From: Sulfurovum sp.
Lineage (GTDB): Bacteria; Campylobacterota; Campylobacteria; Campylobacterales; Sulfurovaceae
Length of the DNA: 64,000 nucleotides
Assembly: GCA_024637255.1 (NCBI GenBank)
Contig: JAGXFO010000018.1
Coordinates: 89,772 to 153,771 of the forward strand
Direction: 5' to 3'
Shown piece by piece: positions 25,336 to 33,066 of the stretch. Under the pieces are notes generated by a model. The model worked only from the letters and a program-made list of their open reading frames with translations, searched no databases and was not told where the DNA came from. The position numbers and the translations under genes were made by a program. Every line of letters starts with the position of its first letter. Positions within the stretch are counted from its first letter, which is position 1.

Positions 25336-25434
25336 CGACTGCTCGCACGAGCCAACTGCTGGAGTTATCGAAGTGTATAACTTTAGTATGATTTAGCGTC
25401 ATCGTAGTGTTTTGAGTAAAATCCAAAACACGTT
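25336..25434 (+). ncRNA. Intergenic element, copy 1, in ribE leader
   Basis: CGACTGCTCGCACGAGCC then AACTGCTGGAGT starts an element that shares 23 of 30 core bases with 55827-55856. It contains the hairpin GCTCG-CA-CGAGC (25341-25352) and, at its end, GTTTTG-12-CAAAAC (25414-25434 region). It lies in the putative 5' leader of ribE but does not show the FMN-riboswitch consensus. It could be an untranslated regulatory structure or a dispersed repeat. Confidence 0.35.
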
Positions 25435-25450
25435 CTCATCAAGGAAATAC

Positions 25451-26068
25451 ATGTTTACAGGTTTAATTCGCGAAATTGCTACTGTTAAGAGCTACAAAAA
25501 CAACATTTTGACCATCAAAGCAAAACACAAAGCAAAATCGGGAGACTCTATCGCTATTAACGGTGTTTGTCTTACTGTCATCAAGGTACACGCAGATGGT
25601 TTTGGCCTTGAACTCGCAGATGAAACACGTTCCATCATAGACGAAAGCAAGATTTCGGGCTCTGTACATATAGAACCGGCCATGATGATGAATGACCGTT
25701 TCGAAGGGCACATCGTTCAGGGTCATGTGGACTGTGTAGGTACGGTCACGCAAATCATCCCTAGAGAAAATGCCACGGACTTCATCATCACGGTTGAGCC
25801 AAAATACATTACTCATATCGTACCCAAAGGCTCCATCACCATAGATGGCATCTCACTGACTGTCAATAATGTAAATGCAGATAATTTTAGACTCACCATC
25901 ATCCCTCATACGCTTAAAGAAACCCTGATGAAAAACTATAAAGTAGGCACCAAACTTAACATAGAAACCGATGTCTTTGCAAGGTACATAGACCACATCC
26001 TCACACACAGAAACACTAAAAAAAGTATGAGTTGGCATGATGTAGATAGCCTGCAAATGAGCTATTAG
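25451..26068 (+). CDS. ribE: Riboflavin synthase
   Basis: 205 residues from the ATG at 25451, which begins with the family's invariant MFTGLI and has AAGGA 7 bases upstream; the frame extends back to 25412 but that start is not supported. Two lumazine-binding domains are seen, the first with VNGVCLTV-type AINGVCLTVI and GHIVQGHVD, the second with TIDGISLTVN. The enzyme dismutates two molecules of 6,7-dimethyl-8-ribityllumazine to riboflavin and ribityl-aminouracil in the cytosol. Its long leader carries an unusual element. The rest of the rib pathway is not in the window. Confidence 0.95.
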   Translation: MFTGLIREIATVKSYKNNILTIKAKHKAKSGDSIAINGVCLTVIKVHADGFGLELADETRSIIDESKISGSVHIEPAMMMNDRFEGHIVQGHVDCVGTVTQIIPRENATDFIITVEPKYITHIVPKGSITIDGISLTVNNVNADNFRLTIIPHTLKETLMKNYKVGTKLNIETDVFARYIDHILTHRNTKKSMSWHDVDSLQMSY

Positions 26069-26079
26069 ATACACTTTAG

Positions 26080-26886
26080 TTAACTACGTGTATCTTTAAA
26101 GTAATCTCTGTCTCTCATACTGCGCGCTTGCGTATTGCGTATTTTTTTAAGTTCCATATCTATATATTCAAGTTCTAGCATCTCTAAACTTGCAACGGTT
26201 GAGTACCGCATCATTTCAGCCCTATGTATAAAAATATAAAAACCATTTTCATACAGTCCTAAACGTATGGCTGCTGCTGTGGAGTAAGTTGTCAAAAGTG
26301 CATCATCGCGACATTGTTTTCTAATCTCTGCGAAGTATTCTTTTGTCCAAAGTAATGGGTTATGTGCAGGACTAAAGGCATCCTGATAGACAATGTCTAT
26401 CTTCTCTTGAATATTTGGAATGCTTTGTCTTGCATCCCCGAGCAATATCTCTATCTTAAACTGTTCGTCTTCATAGTAAAGGTCTTTGCTTATGGCTTTT
26501 ATAACGTGTTTGATGTTATCAAATTCTGGAGGGAAATCAAAAGCATCCAGCGAGCGGACCAATGCTTCGTCAAACTCAGGAGAAAGTATATGTATTTTCG
26601 TAGAAAGTGCTTGTTCTTGTATATAGTAGAGTGTGGCAAACGTGTTATAGCCCAAACCAAAACAGATGTCCAGAATAGTCAGTGAGTTTTTTCCCTTACT
26701 TAAAGCCAAGGCTGGTTTTACATGTTTCTCCAAAGACTCATGCAAAGCACCATCTTTAGTGGAATGGTAAGGTTCGTCAAATTCAACAGAAAAAAACGTA
26801 TGTGTACCATCCTCACAAAGAAGAAGCTTTTTGTGCTCTCTTAACGATTCATTATATTTTATCAAGTTCTTTAACTTTAAATGCAA
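26080..26886 (-). CDS. mnmD: MnmD/MnmC2-like tRNA methyltransferase
   Basis: 268 residues. The SAM-binding motif ILDICFGLGYNTF (about 78-90) and the MnmC-type segment VYQDAFSPAHNPLLWTKEYF (DAFxPxxNPxxWT) identify the methyltransferase that converts nm5U34 to mnm5U34 in tRNA. Only the methyltransferase domain is present; the FAD-dependent oxidase domain of enterobacterial MnmC is absent, so this corresponds to the stand-alone MnmD form. It lies near mnmG, which acts one step earlier on the same base. The convergent ribE ends 11 bases from its stop. Confidence 0.8.
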   Translation of the reverse strand: MHLKLKNLIKYNESLREHKKLLLCEDGTHTFFSVEFDEPYHSTKDGALHESLEKHVKPALALSKGKNSLTILDICFGLGYNTFATLYYIQEQALSTKIHILSPEFDEALVRSLDAFDFPPEFDNIKHVIKAISKDLYYEDEQFKIEILLGDARQSIPNIQEKIDIVYQDAFSPAHNPLLWTKEYFAEIRKQCRDDALLTTYSTAAAIRLGLYENGFYIFIHRAEMMRYSTVASLEMLELEYIDMELKKIRNTQARSMRDRDYFKDTRS

Positions 26887-26901
26887 TGGCAGGTAAAAAC
26901 A

Positions 26902-27417
26902 TTAGTTATTTGCTTCGTTGAGTTGTTTTTTTGTCATTTTAAGTTTTTTATTGCTCATTTTACCGATGCCTCTGTGGATCACCTTATCTGCAATGCTTTT
27001 TGCTTCATCCAGCGAGTGCATGGTATAGGTACCGCATTGGTGTAAATTAAGTTCTGGAATATCTTTTTCACTTTTTACCCCAAGAACATCTTCCATGGAC
27101 TCTTTCCATGCTTTGGCAACCGATTTTTCCTTAGGCGAACCCAAAACTGACATATAAAACCCAGTACGGCATCCCATAGGTGAAAGATCTATAATCTCAA
27201 CTTTTTTACTGTTTAAATGATCTCTCATAAACCCAGCAAAAAGGTGCTCCAAGGTATGGATACCTTTTTCAGGGAGTATCTCTTCATTTGGTACGCAAAA
27301 ACGCAAGTCAAACACTGTTATATCATCCCCGCTAGGAGTACTCATTTTTTTAGCAACACGCACGGCAGGTGCTATCATCTTTGTATGGTCAACGGTAAAA
27401 CTGTCTAATAGTGGCAT
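26902..27417 (-). CDS. luxS: S-ribosylhomocysteine lyase LuxS
   Basis: 171 residues. The metal site is H54-x-x-E57-H58 (HTLEH) and C128 (HQCGT), and the catalytic Cys is C83 in GCRTGFY. LuxS cleaves S-ribosylhomocysteine to homocysteine and DPD, the precursor of AI-2, in the activated methyl cycle. It lies 15 bases upstream of the MnmD-like methyltransferase gene on the same strand. That partner uses SAM, so the pairing joins a methyl donor user with recycling. All key residues are present. Confidence 0.97.
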   Translation of the reverse strand: MPLLDSFTVDHTKMIAPAVRVAKKMSTPSGDDITVFDLRFCVPNEEILPEKGIHTLEHLFAGFMRDHLNSKKVEIIDLSPMGCRTGFYMSVLGSPKEKSVAKAWKESMEDVLGVKSEKDIPELNLHQCGTYTMHSLDEAKSIADKVIHRGIGKMSNKKLKMTKKQLNEANN

Positions 27418-27472
27418 AGGATTTCCTTCAAATATTTTTTTGATTATAGCAAGATTTGCTAACAGAGCCTTC

Positions 27473-28945
27473 TTATTTTTTTATACTTGGATCAGGATTA
27501 AACTTTATGATGGTCACGATGGGGACAACAAAACCTATCACAATAACCACCCACAACAGCATACCCAAATCATCATAGTTTGCCGGTGTGACAATAGAGC
27601 CATCCCGGGAAATCTCTCGGGTGATGACAAAAAACTGATTAAGATATTTACTAAAAATTCCTCCTGCACTAAGGGCGATGTTCATCAGGCTTGCCATCAA
27701 TGCAAACCATGTTCCCTTATGTCCAGGTGGCGCATATATAGCTACCAATGTAAGCATCAACACTGTTGCAATGTAATCAAAAGGTGACGATATAGCGGTA
27801 TCGACAAGAGCGACTGCTCTTGCATCAAGGCCCATCCATGTATGCACATCATAATACATTGCCAAAACAGGCAAAGAGAGAATTGTTCCTATGACCGTCA
27901 TCCAAATAAGTACTTTTCCAACAGATTGATTAATAATATATTTTGAACTGATCCACATTCCAACCAACGCAAGCGCTGCGCCCAGCTGTCCCAAGTCACC
28001 AAAAAAATCTTTATCAAAACCTAAATGATCTATTTCCCACCAAGTCAGCGCAGGTCCTACGCTAGGCATTGCCCTATACACAAAGATGACGATCATTGCC
28101 ATCTTAATATGATGCACAGCAGCAGGATCGAGATTGATAACAAGTGTACGAAGCATATACAGCACAACTCCCAGAGAAACAAAAAATATAATCAACTGTG
28201 AGTGAGGTACTTCATTGTATCCCAAGAGCACTACAAAGGCGGCAAAGAGGAAGCCTCCGAAGAAAATCTTTTTATTCAGTGGAGAGCTTTCTATAGGATT
28301 CAACCTCACAAAAGAAACACCTATGATAGAGAGTACAGGTATAAACAAAGAGATTTTAAACATCGTCTCATAAGAATAAATCTGTGCAAGCCAACCTTTG
28401 AGTCCTGCTACTGTAAAAACAGCAATTCCCAAAGAAAGACGTGCCAGAACTTGTATCATAGCTAATTCTTTTCTTATCTCCTTGTCGCTTTGGGTTTTAT
28501 CCACCACTTCTGTACTCATCGTGTCTGCTACGACATCCTGCATCACAAAACCTACTACTGTGATAACAGAAGCCAAAATATAGACTTTTTCTTTTGTGTA
28601 CTCTACTGACCAGGCTGCATCTGAAACCAGCCCAATCATCATCGATGTTCCCAAAACAATAAGTGATGCTCCTATGTAAACATAGATCTTCCGGTTGGAC
28701 CCAAAAAGGATAAAAGAGTCTACCATTTGTCCAAATATCATTTTGATGGTCCAAGGTACAGTCAACCATACACTAAGTGCAATAAGATTTTCAGCACTTA
28801 AATGCAAATGTTCTTTTACCCAAAATGTTTCCGCCACAGCAGAAAAACCGCTGGCACCATACGCAAAATAAATAAGAAGCAATGGTACATACCGCATTTT
28901 TATAGCCCTTACCGGAACCATAACCATGTCAAAAAAGTGTGTCAT
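27473..28945 (-). CDS. Folate/biopterin-family MFS transporter
   Basis: 490 residues with about 12 hydrophobic segments. The early signature WLTVPWTIKMIFGQMVDSF followed by GSNRKIYVYIGASL matches the BT1/FBT family (PF03092), whose characterised members carry folates or biopterin across membranes. An FVMQDVVADTMSTEVVD segment with conserved acidic residues is also family-typical. The substrate in this bacterium cannot be told from sequence. It is preceded on its strand by the yej operon end, 190 bases away, and reads towards luxS. Confidence 0.75.
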   Translation of the reverse strand: MTHFFDMVMVPVRAIKMRYVPLLLIYFAYGASGFSAVAETFWVKEHLHLSAENLIALSVWLTVPWTIKMIFGQMVDSFILFGSNRKIYVYIGASLIVLGTSMMIGLVSDAAWSVEYTKEKVYILASVITVVGFVMQDVVADTMSTEVVDKTQSDKEIRKELAMIQVLARLSLGIAVFTVAGLKGWLAQIYSYETMFKISLFIPVLSIIGVSFVRLNPIESSPLNKKIFFGGFLFAAFVVLLGYNEVPHSQLIIFFVSLGVVLYMLRTLVINLDPAAVHHIKMAMIVIFVYRAMPSVGPALTWWEIDHLGFDKDFFGDLGQLGAALALVGMWISSKYIINQSVGKVLIWMTVIGTILSLPVLAMYYDVHTWMGLDARAVALVDTAISSPFDYIATVLMLTLVAIYAPPGHKGTWFALMASLMNIALSAGGIFSKYLNQFFVITREISRDGSIVTPANYDDLGMLLWVVIVIGFVVPIVTIIKFNPDPSIKK

Positions 28946-29135
28946 TTGGTATCTTTAAAAGTAAATTTAACAATCATTTTAGGGAAAAGAGCTCATTAGA
29001 TAAGAATTTTTGACCTAATAGAAAATTCGTGAGGCTGAATCATAGTTTTTATTATGGCTTTAAAATAAAACATGAAAAAAGTGTAAAATTATAGATAGAA
29101 AAGCTCAGATTTAGTACATCTCTTTACTTAACTAG

Positions 29136-30731
29136 TTAGGTTGGTAGTTTTGGTGCTGATTTTAACAATTTCTGCGTATAAGGATGCTGTGGATTCCCCA
29201 TCACACTTTCCACAGATCCCTGCTCAACTATCTTCCCCTCTTTCATCACTGCCACTTCATCTGCGATGATAGGAACAATAGAAAGATCATGGGTAATAAA
29301 CAGATAAGACACGCCTGACTCCTCCTGTAGTTTTTGAAGGAGTTTCAGTATTTGCGTCCGAACAGACACATCAAGTGCAGAGGTAGGTTCATCGCAAATG
29401 ATCAGTTCAGGTTCTACGGCCAATGCTCTGGCAATACCTATACGTTGACGCTGTCCTCCTGAAAATTCATGAGGATAACGGTGCATATGTTCTGCTTCCA
29501 ACTCAACCTTTTCGAGAAGTTCTCTTATTTTAACATCCTGTAACTCCCTTTTCTTTGGGCCTACACCTAAGCTCACCATACCTTCTCTTATGATATCGCC
29601 TATCGTCATACGGGGATTTAATGCAGAAAAAGGGTCTTGAAAAATAACCTGTATCTTACGGCGATAAGGTTTGAGTCCGGAGTAACCCAACTTAGAGAGA
29701 TCCTGATTTTCAAATTGAACACTCCCTTCTGTAATTGGGATCATAGAGAGTATAGCTTGACCTATAGTACTTTTTCCGCTTCCCGATTGACCCACTAAAG
29801 CCAAAGTTTTTCCTTTTGGAATGGTAAAACTGACACCATTTACTGCTTTGACATAACCGACTGTCCGTTGAAAAAAACCTTTTTTAATAGGAAAATGAAC
29901 TTTTAAATTCTTTACTTCAAGTAATCTTTCTGGGTTGTCTATGTTCTCTTTACGATCTTTGGAATGCATAGCATCTTTTAAAAGGCTTTGTGTGTAGGGG
30001 TGCTTTGGCGCAGTGAAAAAAACATTGCACTCTGCCTCTTCCAAAATCTCTCCGTAACGCATTACAGCGACTCTGTCTGCCACTTCTGAGACCACAGCCA
30101 TATCATGGGTAATAAAAAGGATAGAAAGATTTCTGCGTACCTGTATCTTTTTAAGTAATTTTAATACTTTCGCCTGGATGGTAACATCCAATGCCGTAGT
30201 AGGTTCATCTGCGATCAAAAGATCCGGTTCACACGCCAAAGCTATAGAGATCATCACTCTTTGTTTCTGTCCGCCTGAAAGCTGATGAGGATACCAATTA
30301 TATCTCTCTTCTGGATCTTTTAAATCAACTTCCGTAAACAGTGAAATAACCTTCTCTTTAATAGCCTCTTTCTTTAAGCCCAAATGTATTTTAATCACCT
30401 CTGCGACCTGTTCTCCTATGGTCATAACAGGATTTAAAGCAGACATGGGTTCTTGAAAGATCATAGCAATGGATTTACCCCGAATCTTTTGCATTTGAAA
30501 TTCAGGAAGTGAAAAAAGAGACACCTCTTTTAGTTTAATATCTCCCGAACTCACAGAGATCACTTCAGGAAGCAGTCTCATAATAGCCAAAGAAGTGAGT
30601 GATTTACCAGACCCGGACTCACCCACCAGTGCAAATACTTCCCCTTTCCTAATCTCAAAACTAATAGATTTAAGCAGTTTTTCTCCGCCTACAGTAAGAC
30701 TTAGGTTTTCTACACTCAAAAGAGTCTTCAT
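29136..30731 (-). CDS. yejF: Peptide ABC transporter, double ATPase subunit (YejF type)
   Basis: 531 residues holding two ATPase domains in one chain. Domain 1: Walker A GESGSGKS, signature LSGGQKQRV, Walker B LLIADEPTTALD. Domain 2 (from about 270): Walker A GQSGSGKS, signature FSGGQRQRIGIARAL, Walker B LIICDEPTSALD. Each is followed by the oligopeptide-type C-terminal extension (HPYTQSLL, HPYTQKLL). It would power import by YejB and YejE. The gene overlaps yejE by 4 bases and is the last of four. The fused-ATPase arrangement is that of YejF, whose systems take up peptides such as microcin C. Confidence 0.9.
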   Translation of the reverse strand: MKTLLSVENLSLTVGGEKLLKSISFEIRKGEVFALVGESGSGKSLTSLAIMRLLPEVISVSSGDIKLKEVSLFSLPEFQMQKIRGKSIAMIFQEPMSALNPVMTIGEQVAEVIKIHLGLKKEAIKEKVISLFTEVDLKDPEERYNWYPHQLSGGQKQRVMISIALACEPDLLIADEPTTALDVTIQAKVLKLLKKIQVRRNLSILFITHDMAVVSEVADRVAVMRYGEILEEAECNVFFTAPKHPYTQSLLKDAMHSKDRKENIDNPERLLEVKNLKVHFPIKKGFFQRTVGYVKAVNGVSFTIPKGKTLALVGQSGSGKSTIGQAILSMIPITEGSVQFENQDLSKLGYSGLKPYRRKIQVIFQDPFSALNPRMTIGDIIREGMVSLGVGPKKRELQDVKIRELLEKVELEAEHMHRYPHEFSGGQRQRIGIARALAVEPELIICDEPTSALDVSVRTQILKLLQKLQEESGVSYLFITHDLSIVPIIADEVAVMKEGKIVEQGSVESVMGNPQHPYTQKLLKSAPKLPT

Positions 30732-32095
30732 AACTTATTCCTTGGGTCCAAAACAGTTTGAACACGGTCTGATAATAAATTTGCGGCCAACACTAAAATA
30801 AACATAAAGATAAAAGCAGAAAAAAGTGACCACCAGACCATGGGGTCTCTCGCCATTTCAAGTCTTGCCTGATTGATCATATTACCCCAACTGTGCATAG
30901 TAGGGTCAACCCCTACCCCCACATACGAAAGTACAGCCTCAGCCAATACCAACCCTGAAAAGTCAAGCACCACCGAGATAAGGATAATATGCATTAGATT
31001 GGGAATAATGTGACGACGTATAATCGTTAATTTTCCCACACCAAATGCTTTGGCTGCTGTCACAAACTCTATTTGGGATATTTTCAATGTCTCAGCACGA
31101 AGCAGTCTGCAAAGTCCTGTCCAGCTAGTAATACCTAGAATAAGGATTAAAAATAAAAGACGTAAATCTGATCTCTCCAGCGTGGTCTCAAACCAAGTGG
31201 GATTATTGCCCATCATCACCTGCATCGAAAGTACACCAGCTGCAATAAGAAGTACTCCAGGGATGGAACTCAGTGTGGTATAGAGGTATTGGATCACATC
31301 ATCTACCCAACCCCCAAAGAAGCCGGCACTGACACCTAAAAGTATGGCTACTGGTAACATGATCAAAGTGGTTAATATACCAATCATTACTCCAGTACGA
31401 ATACTTTTTAAACTTTGGTAGAGCACATCCCCGCCTACTTTATCTGTACCAAGAACATGATAATCAAAACTCAACAGATAAAACCATGTACATAGTATGA
31501 TCAATAACATGACCATACCGTAGGCTGTTCGCCAAGGCAATTTTGTTTTTCCCTGAATCATGAGTTTAAACTCATTTTTAAACCCTTTTCCACTACGCCA
31601 TAAAATATGAACCAAAATAAATATCATGCTTATTGCAAAGCCGATCATCATTGCAATACCGGATTTCTGCAGACTATTAGCATTTTTAGAAATATGTTTG
31701 AGAGGTAAATATTCCTGCTTCGTCTCACCATACGCATCCACTATAATGGATTTTGTATATTCATGTATAGCAAACGGTGCAGAATACGTACGTTCTGTAC
31801 TTTGTATATTGTGGGCAAATATCAAATCCAAAAGACTGACTATCTCTGAGTATTGGACTTGCTCACTTTTAACTGATGTTGGCTCCATAGCAAACCGCAC
31901 ATGAACCGAATCAAGCAAAGTAAAAAACAGATAAAAAAATAAAATGATCGCTGAAGCCATCGCTATACTTGATCTAAAAATAGCATGCCACTGCTTTTTG
32001 ACCTGAAGAGATCGAGAGGCACCCCATCCAACGAAGAACAGTACACTCAGCAATCCCCAAACCAAAATATCTGTCCAGAGTAAAGCAAATATCAT
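30728..32095 (-). CDS. yejE: Peptide ABC transporter permease (YejE type), long N-terminus
   Basis: 455 residues, clearly longer than the roughly 340 of E. coli YejE. The C-terminal 300 residues carry the permease core with the EAA-type loop (EFVTAAKAFGVGKLTIIRRHI) and LVLAEAVLSYVGVG. The extra length is N-terminal: two hydrophobic helices (about 5-27, 40-62), a soluble stretch (65-150) and another helix. That stretch may lie outside the membrane near the binding protein. It overlaps yejB and yejF by 4 bases each. Confidence 0.85.
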   Translation of the reverse strand: MIFALLWTDILVWGLLSVLFFVGWGASRSLQVKKQWHAIFRSSIAMASAIILFFYLFFTLLDSVHVRFAMEPTSVKSEQVQYSEIVSLLDLIFAHNIQSTERTYSAPFAIHEYTKSIIVDAYGETKQEYLPLKHISKNANSLQKSGIAMMIGFAISMIFILVHILWRSGKGFKNEFKLMIQGKTKLPWRTAYGMVMLLIILCTWFYLLSFDYHVLGTDKVGGDVLYQSLKSIRTGVMIGILTTLIMLPVAILLGVSAGFFGGWVDDVIQYLYTTLSSIPGVLLIAAGVLSMQVMMGNNPTWFETTLERSDLRLLFLILILGITSWTGLCRLLRAETLKISQIEFVTAAKAFGVGKLTIIRRHIIPNLMHIILISVVLDFSGLVLAEAVLSYVGVGVDPTMHSWGNMINQARLEMARDPMVWWSLFSAFIFMFILVLAANLLSDRVQTVLDPRNKL

Positions 32096-33066
32096 AATTT
32101 TACCCTCGGATCAAATAGCGTATACGAGATATCTGTCAAAATGAGTCCTACAATATAAAGCATAGACCCTAAAAACACCATTGCTTTTACAATAGCAAAA
32201 TCCTGTGAGCTAATAGCATCTATCGTATATGAGCCCAGTCCGGGGATACCAAAAAATGACTCCATAATTAAACTCCCCATAAAAAGGGTAGGTATCACGA
32301 CCACGACACCGGTTAAAATGGGCAACATACCATTACGTAAAACATGAACAAAGAGTACTCTAAGTTCTGAAAGTCCCTTTGCTCTTGCGGTACGGACATA
32401 ATCCTGGTTTATCTGTTCAAGAAAGATACTGCGGTACCATCTTACGCCTGAACCAATTCCTGCAAAAACACCTATCATCACAGGTAAGATAATAAAACTA
32501 ATTCCACCCCACCCACTTTCATATCCGGAGATAGGAACCCAGTGCCATATTTTGGAAAAAAGTACCTGCCCTGCAATGATATAAAAAAGTCCGGAAATAG
32601 ACATGATCATAACTGCAAGAATCATCATACTGCCATCTAAAATTGAACCTCGAAAAAGCACTAAGAGTAAGGCCAGTGAAATATTGGTAATAAGCGCAAT
32701 CATAAAAGTAGGAAGAGCAATCGCCAAACTTGGCCCCATACGCTCCTGAATGTCTGAAGCAATATTACGGTTAGAATCAGAAATGCCAAAATCAAAAGAA
32801 AAAAGTTTCAGAGACTCTTTCACAAACAGTGTCTCGCTCAGCATCGAAAACCCTTCTTCTTTATGATTGATAAAAAGTGGTTTGTCATATCCTCTTTGCT
32901 CTTTCCATGCTTGTATCATTTGAGGGCTTACCTGTTTTGCACCGAGTTGCGCTCTCGCCATATCATCCGGACCGTTCACCATAAAAAAGAGCATAAAAGT
33001 AATAAGGTTAACTCCTATCAATATAGGTATAGCATAAAGTATTCTTCTAAAAATATAGGCAAACAT
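32092..33066 (-). CDS. yejB: Peptide ABC transporter permease (YejB type)
   Basis: 324 residues. The start MFAYIFRRILYAIPILIGVN is the usual DppB/YejB first helix. A periplasmic loop follows, and the coupling helix reads DYVRTARAKGLSELRVLFVH (EAA loop). About six membrane segments are seen. It pairs with YejE to form the channel. The stop overlaps the yejE start by 4 bases, and the ATG is immediately after yejA's stop. Confidence 0.88.
   Translation of the reverse strand: MFAYIFRRILYAIPILIGVNLITFMLFFMVNGPDDMARAQLGAKQVSPQMIQAWKEQRGYDKPLFINHKEEGFSMLSETLFVKESLKLFSFDFGISDSNRNIASDIQERMGPSLAIALPTFMIALITNISLALLLVLFRGSILDGSMMILAVMIMSISGLFYIIAGQVLFSKIWHWVPISGYESGWGGISFIILPVMIGVFAGIGSGVRWYRSIFLEQINQDYVRTARAKGLSELRVLFVHVLRNGMLPILTGVVVVIPTLFMGSLIMESFFGIPGLGSYTIDAISSQDFAIVKAMVFLGSMLYIVGLILTDISYTLFDPRVKL

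Noticed and set aside
25336..25434. FMN riboswitch upstream of ribE
   Set aside because: The conserved FMN-riboswitch core segments are absent from the leader.
25412..25450. Earlier start for ribE
   Set aside because: Riboflavin synthases begin MFTGLI, and that Met has its own ribosome site at the right spacing.
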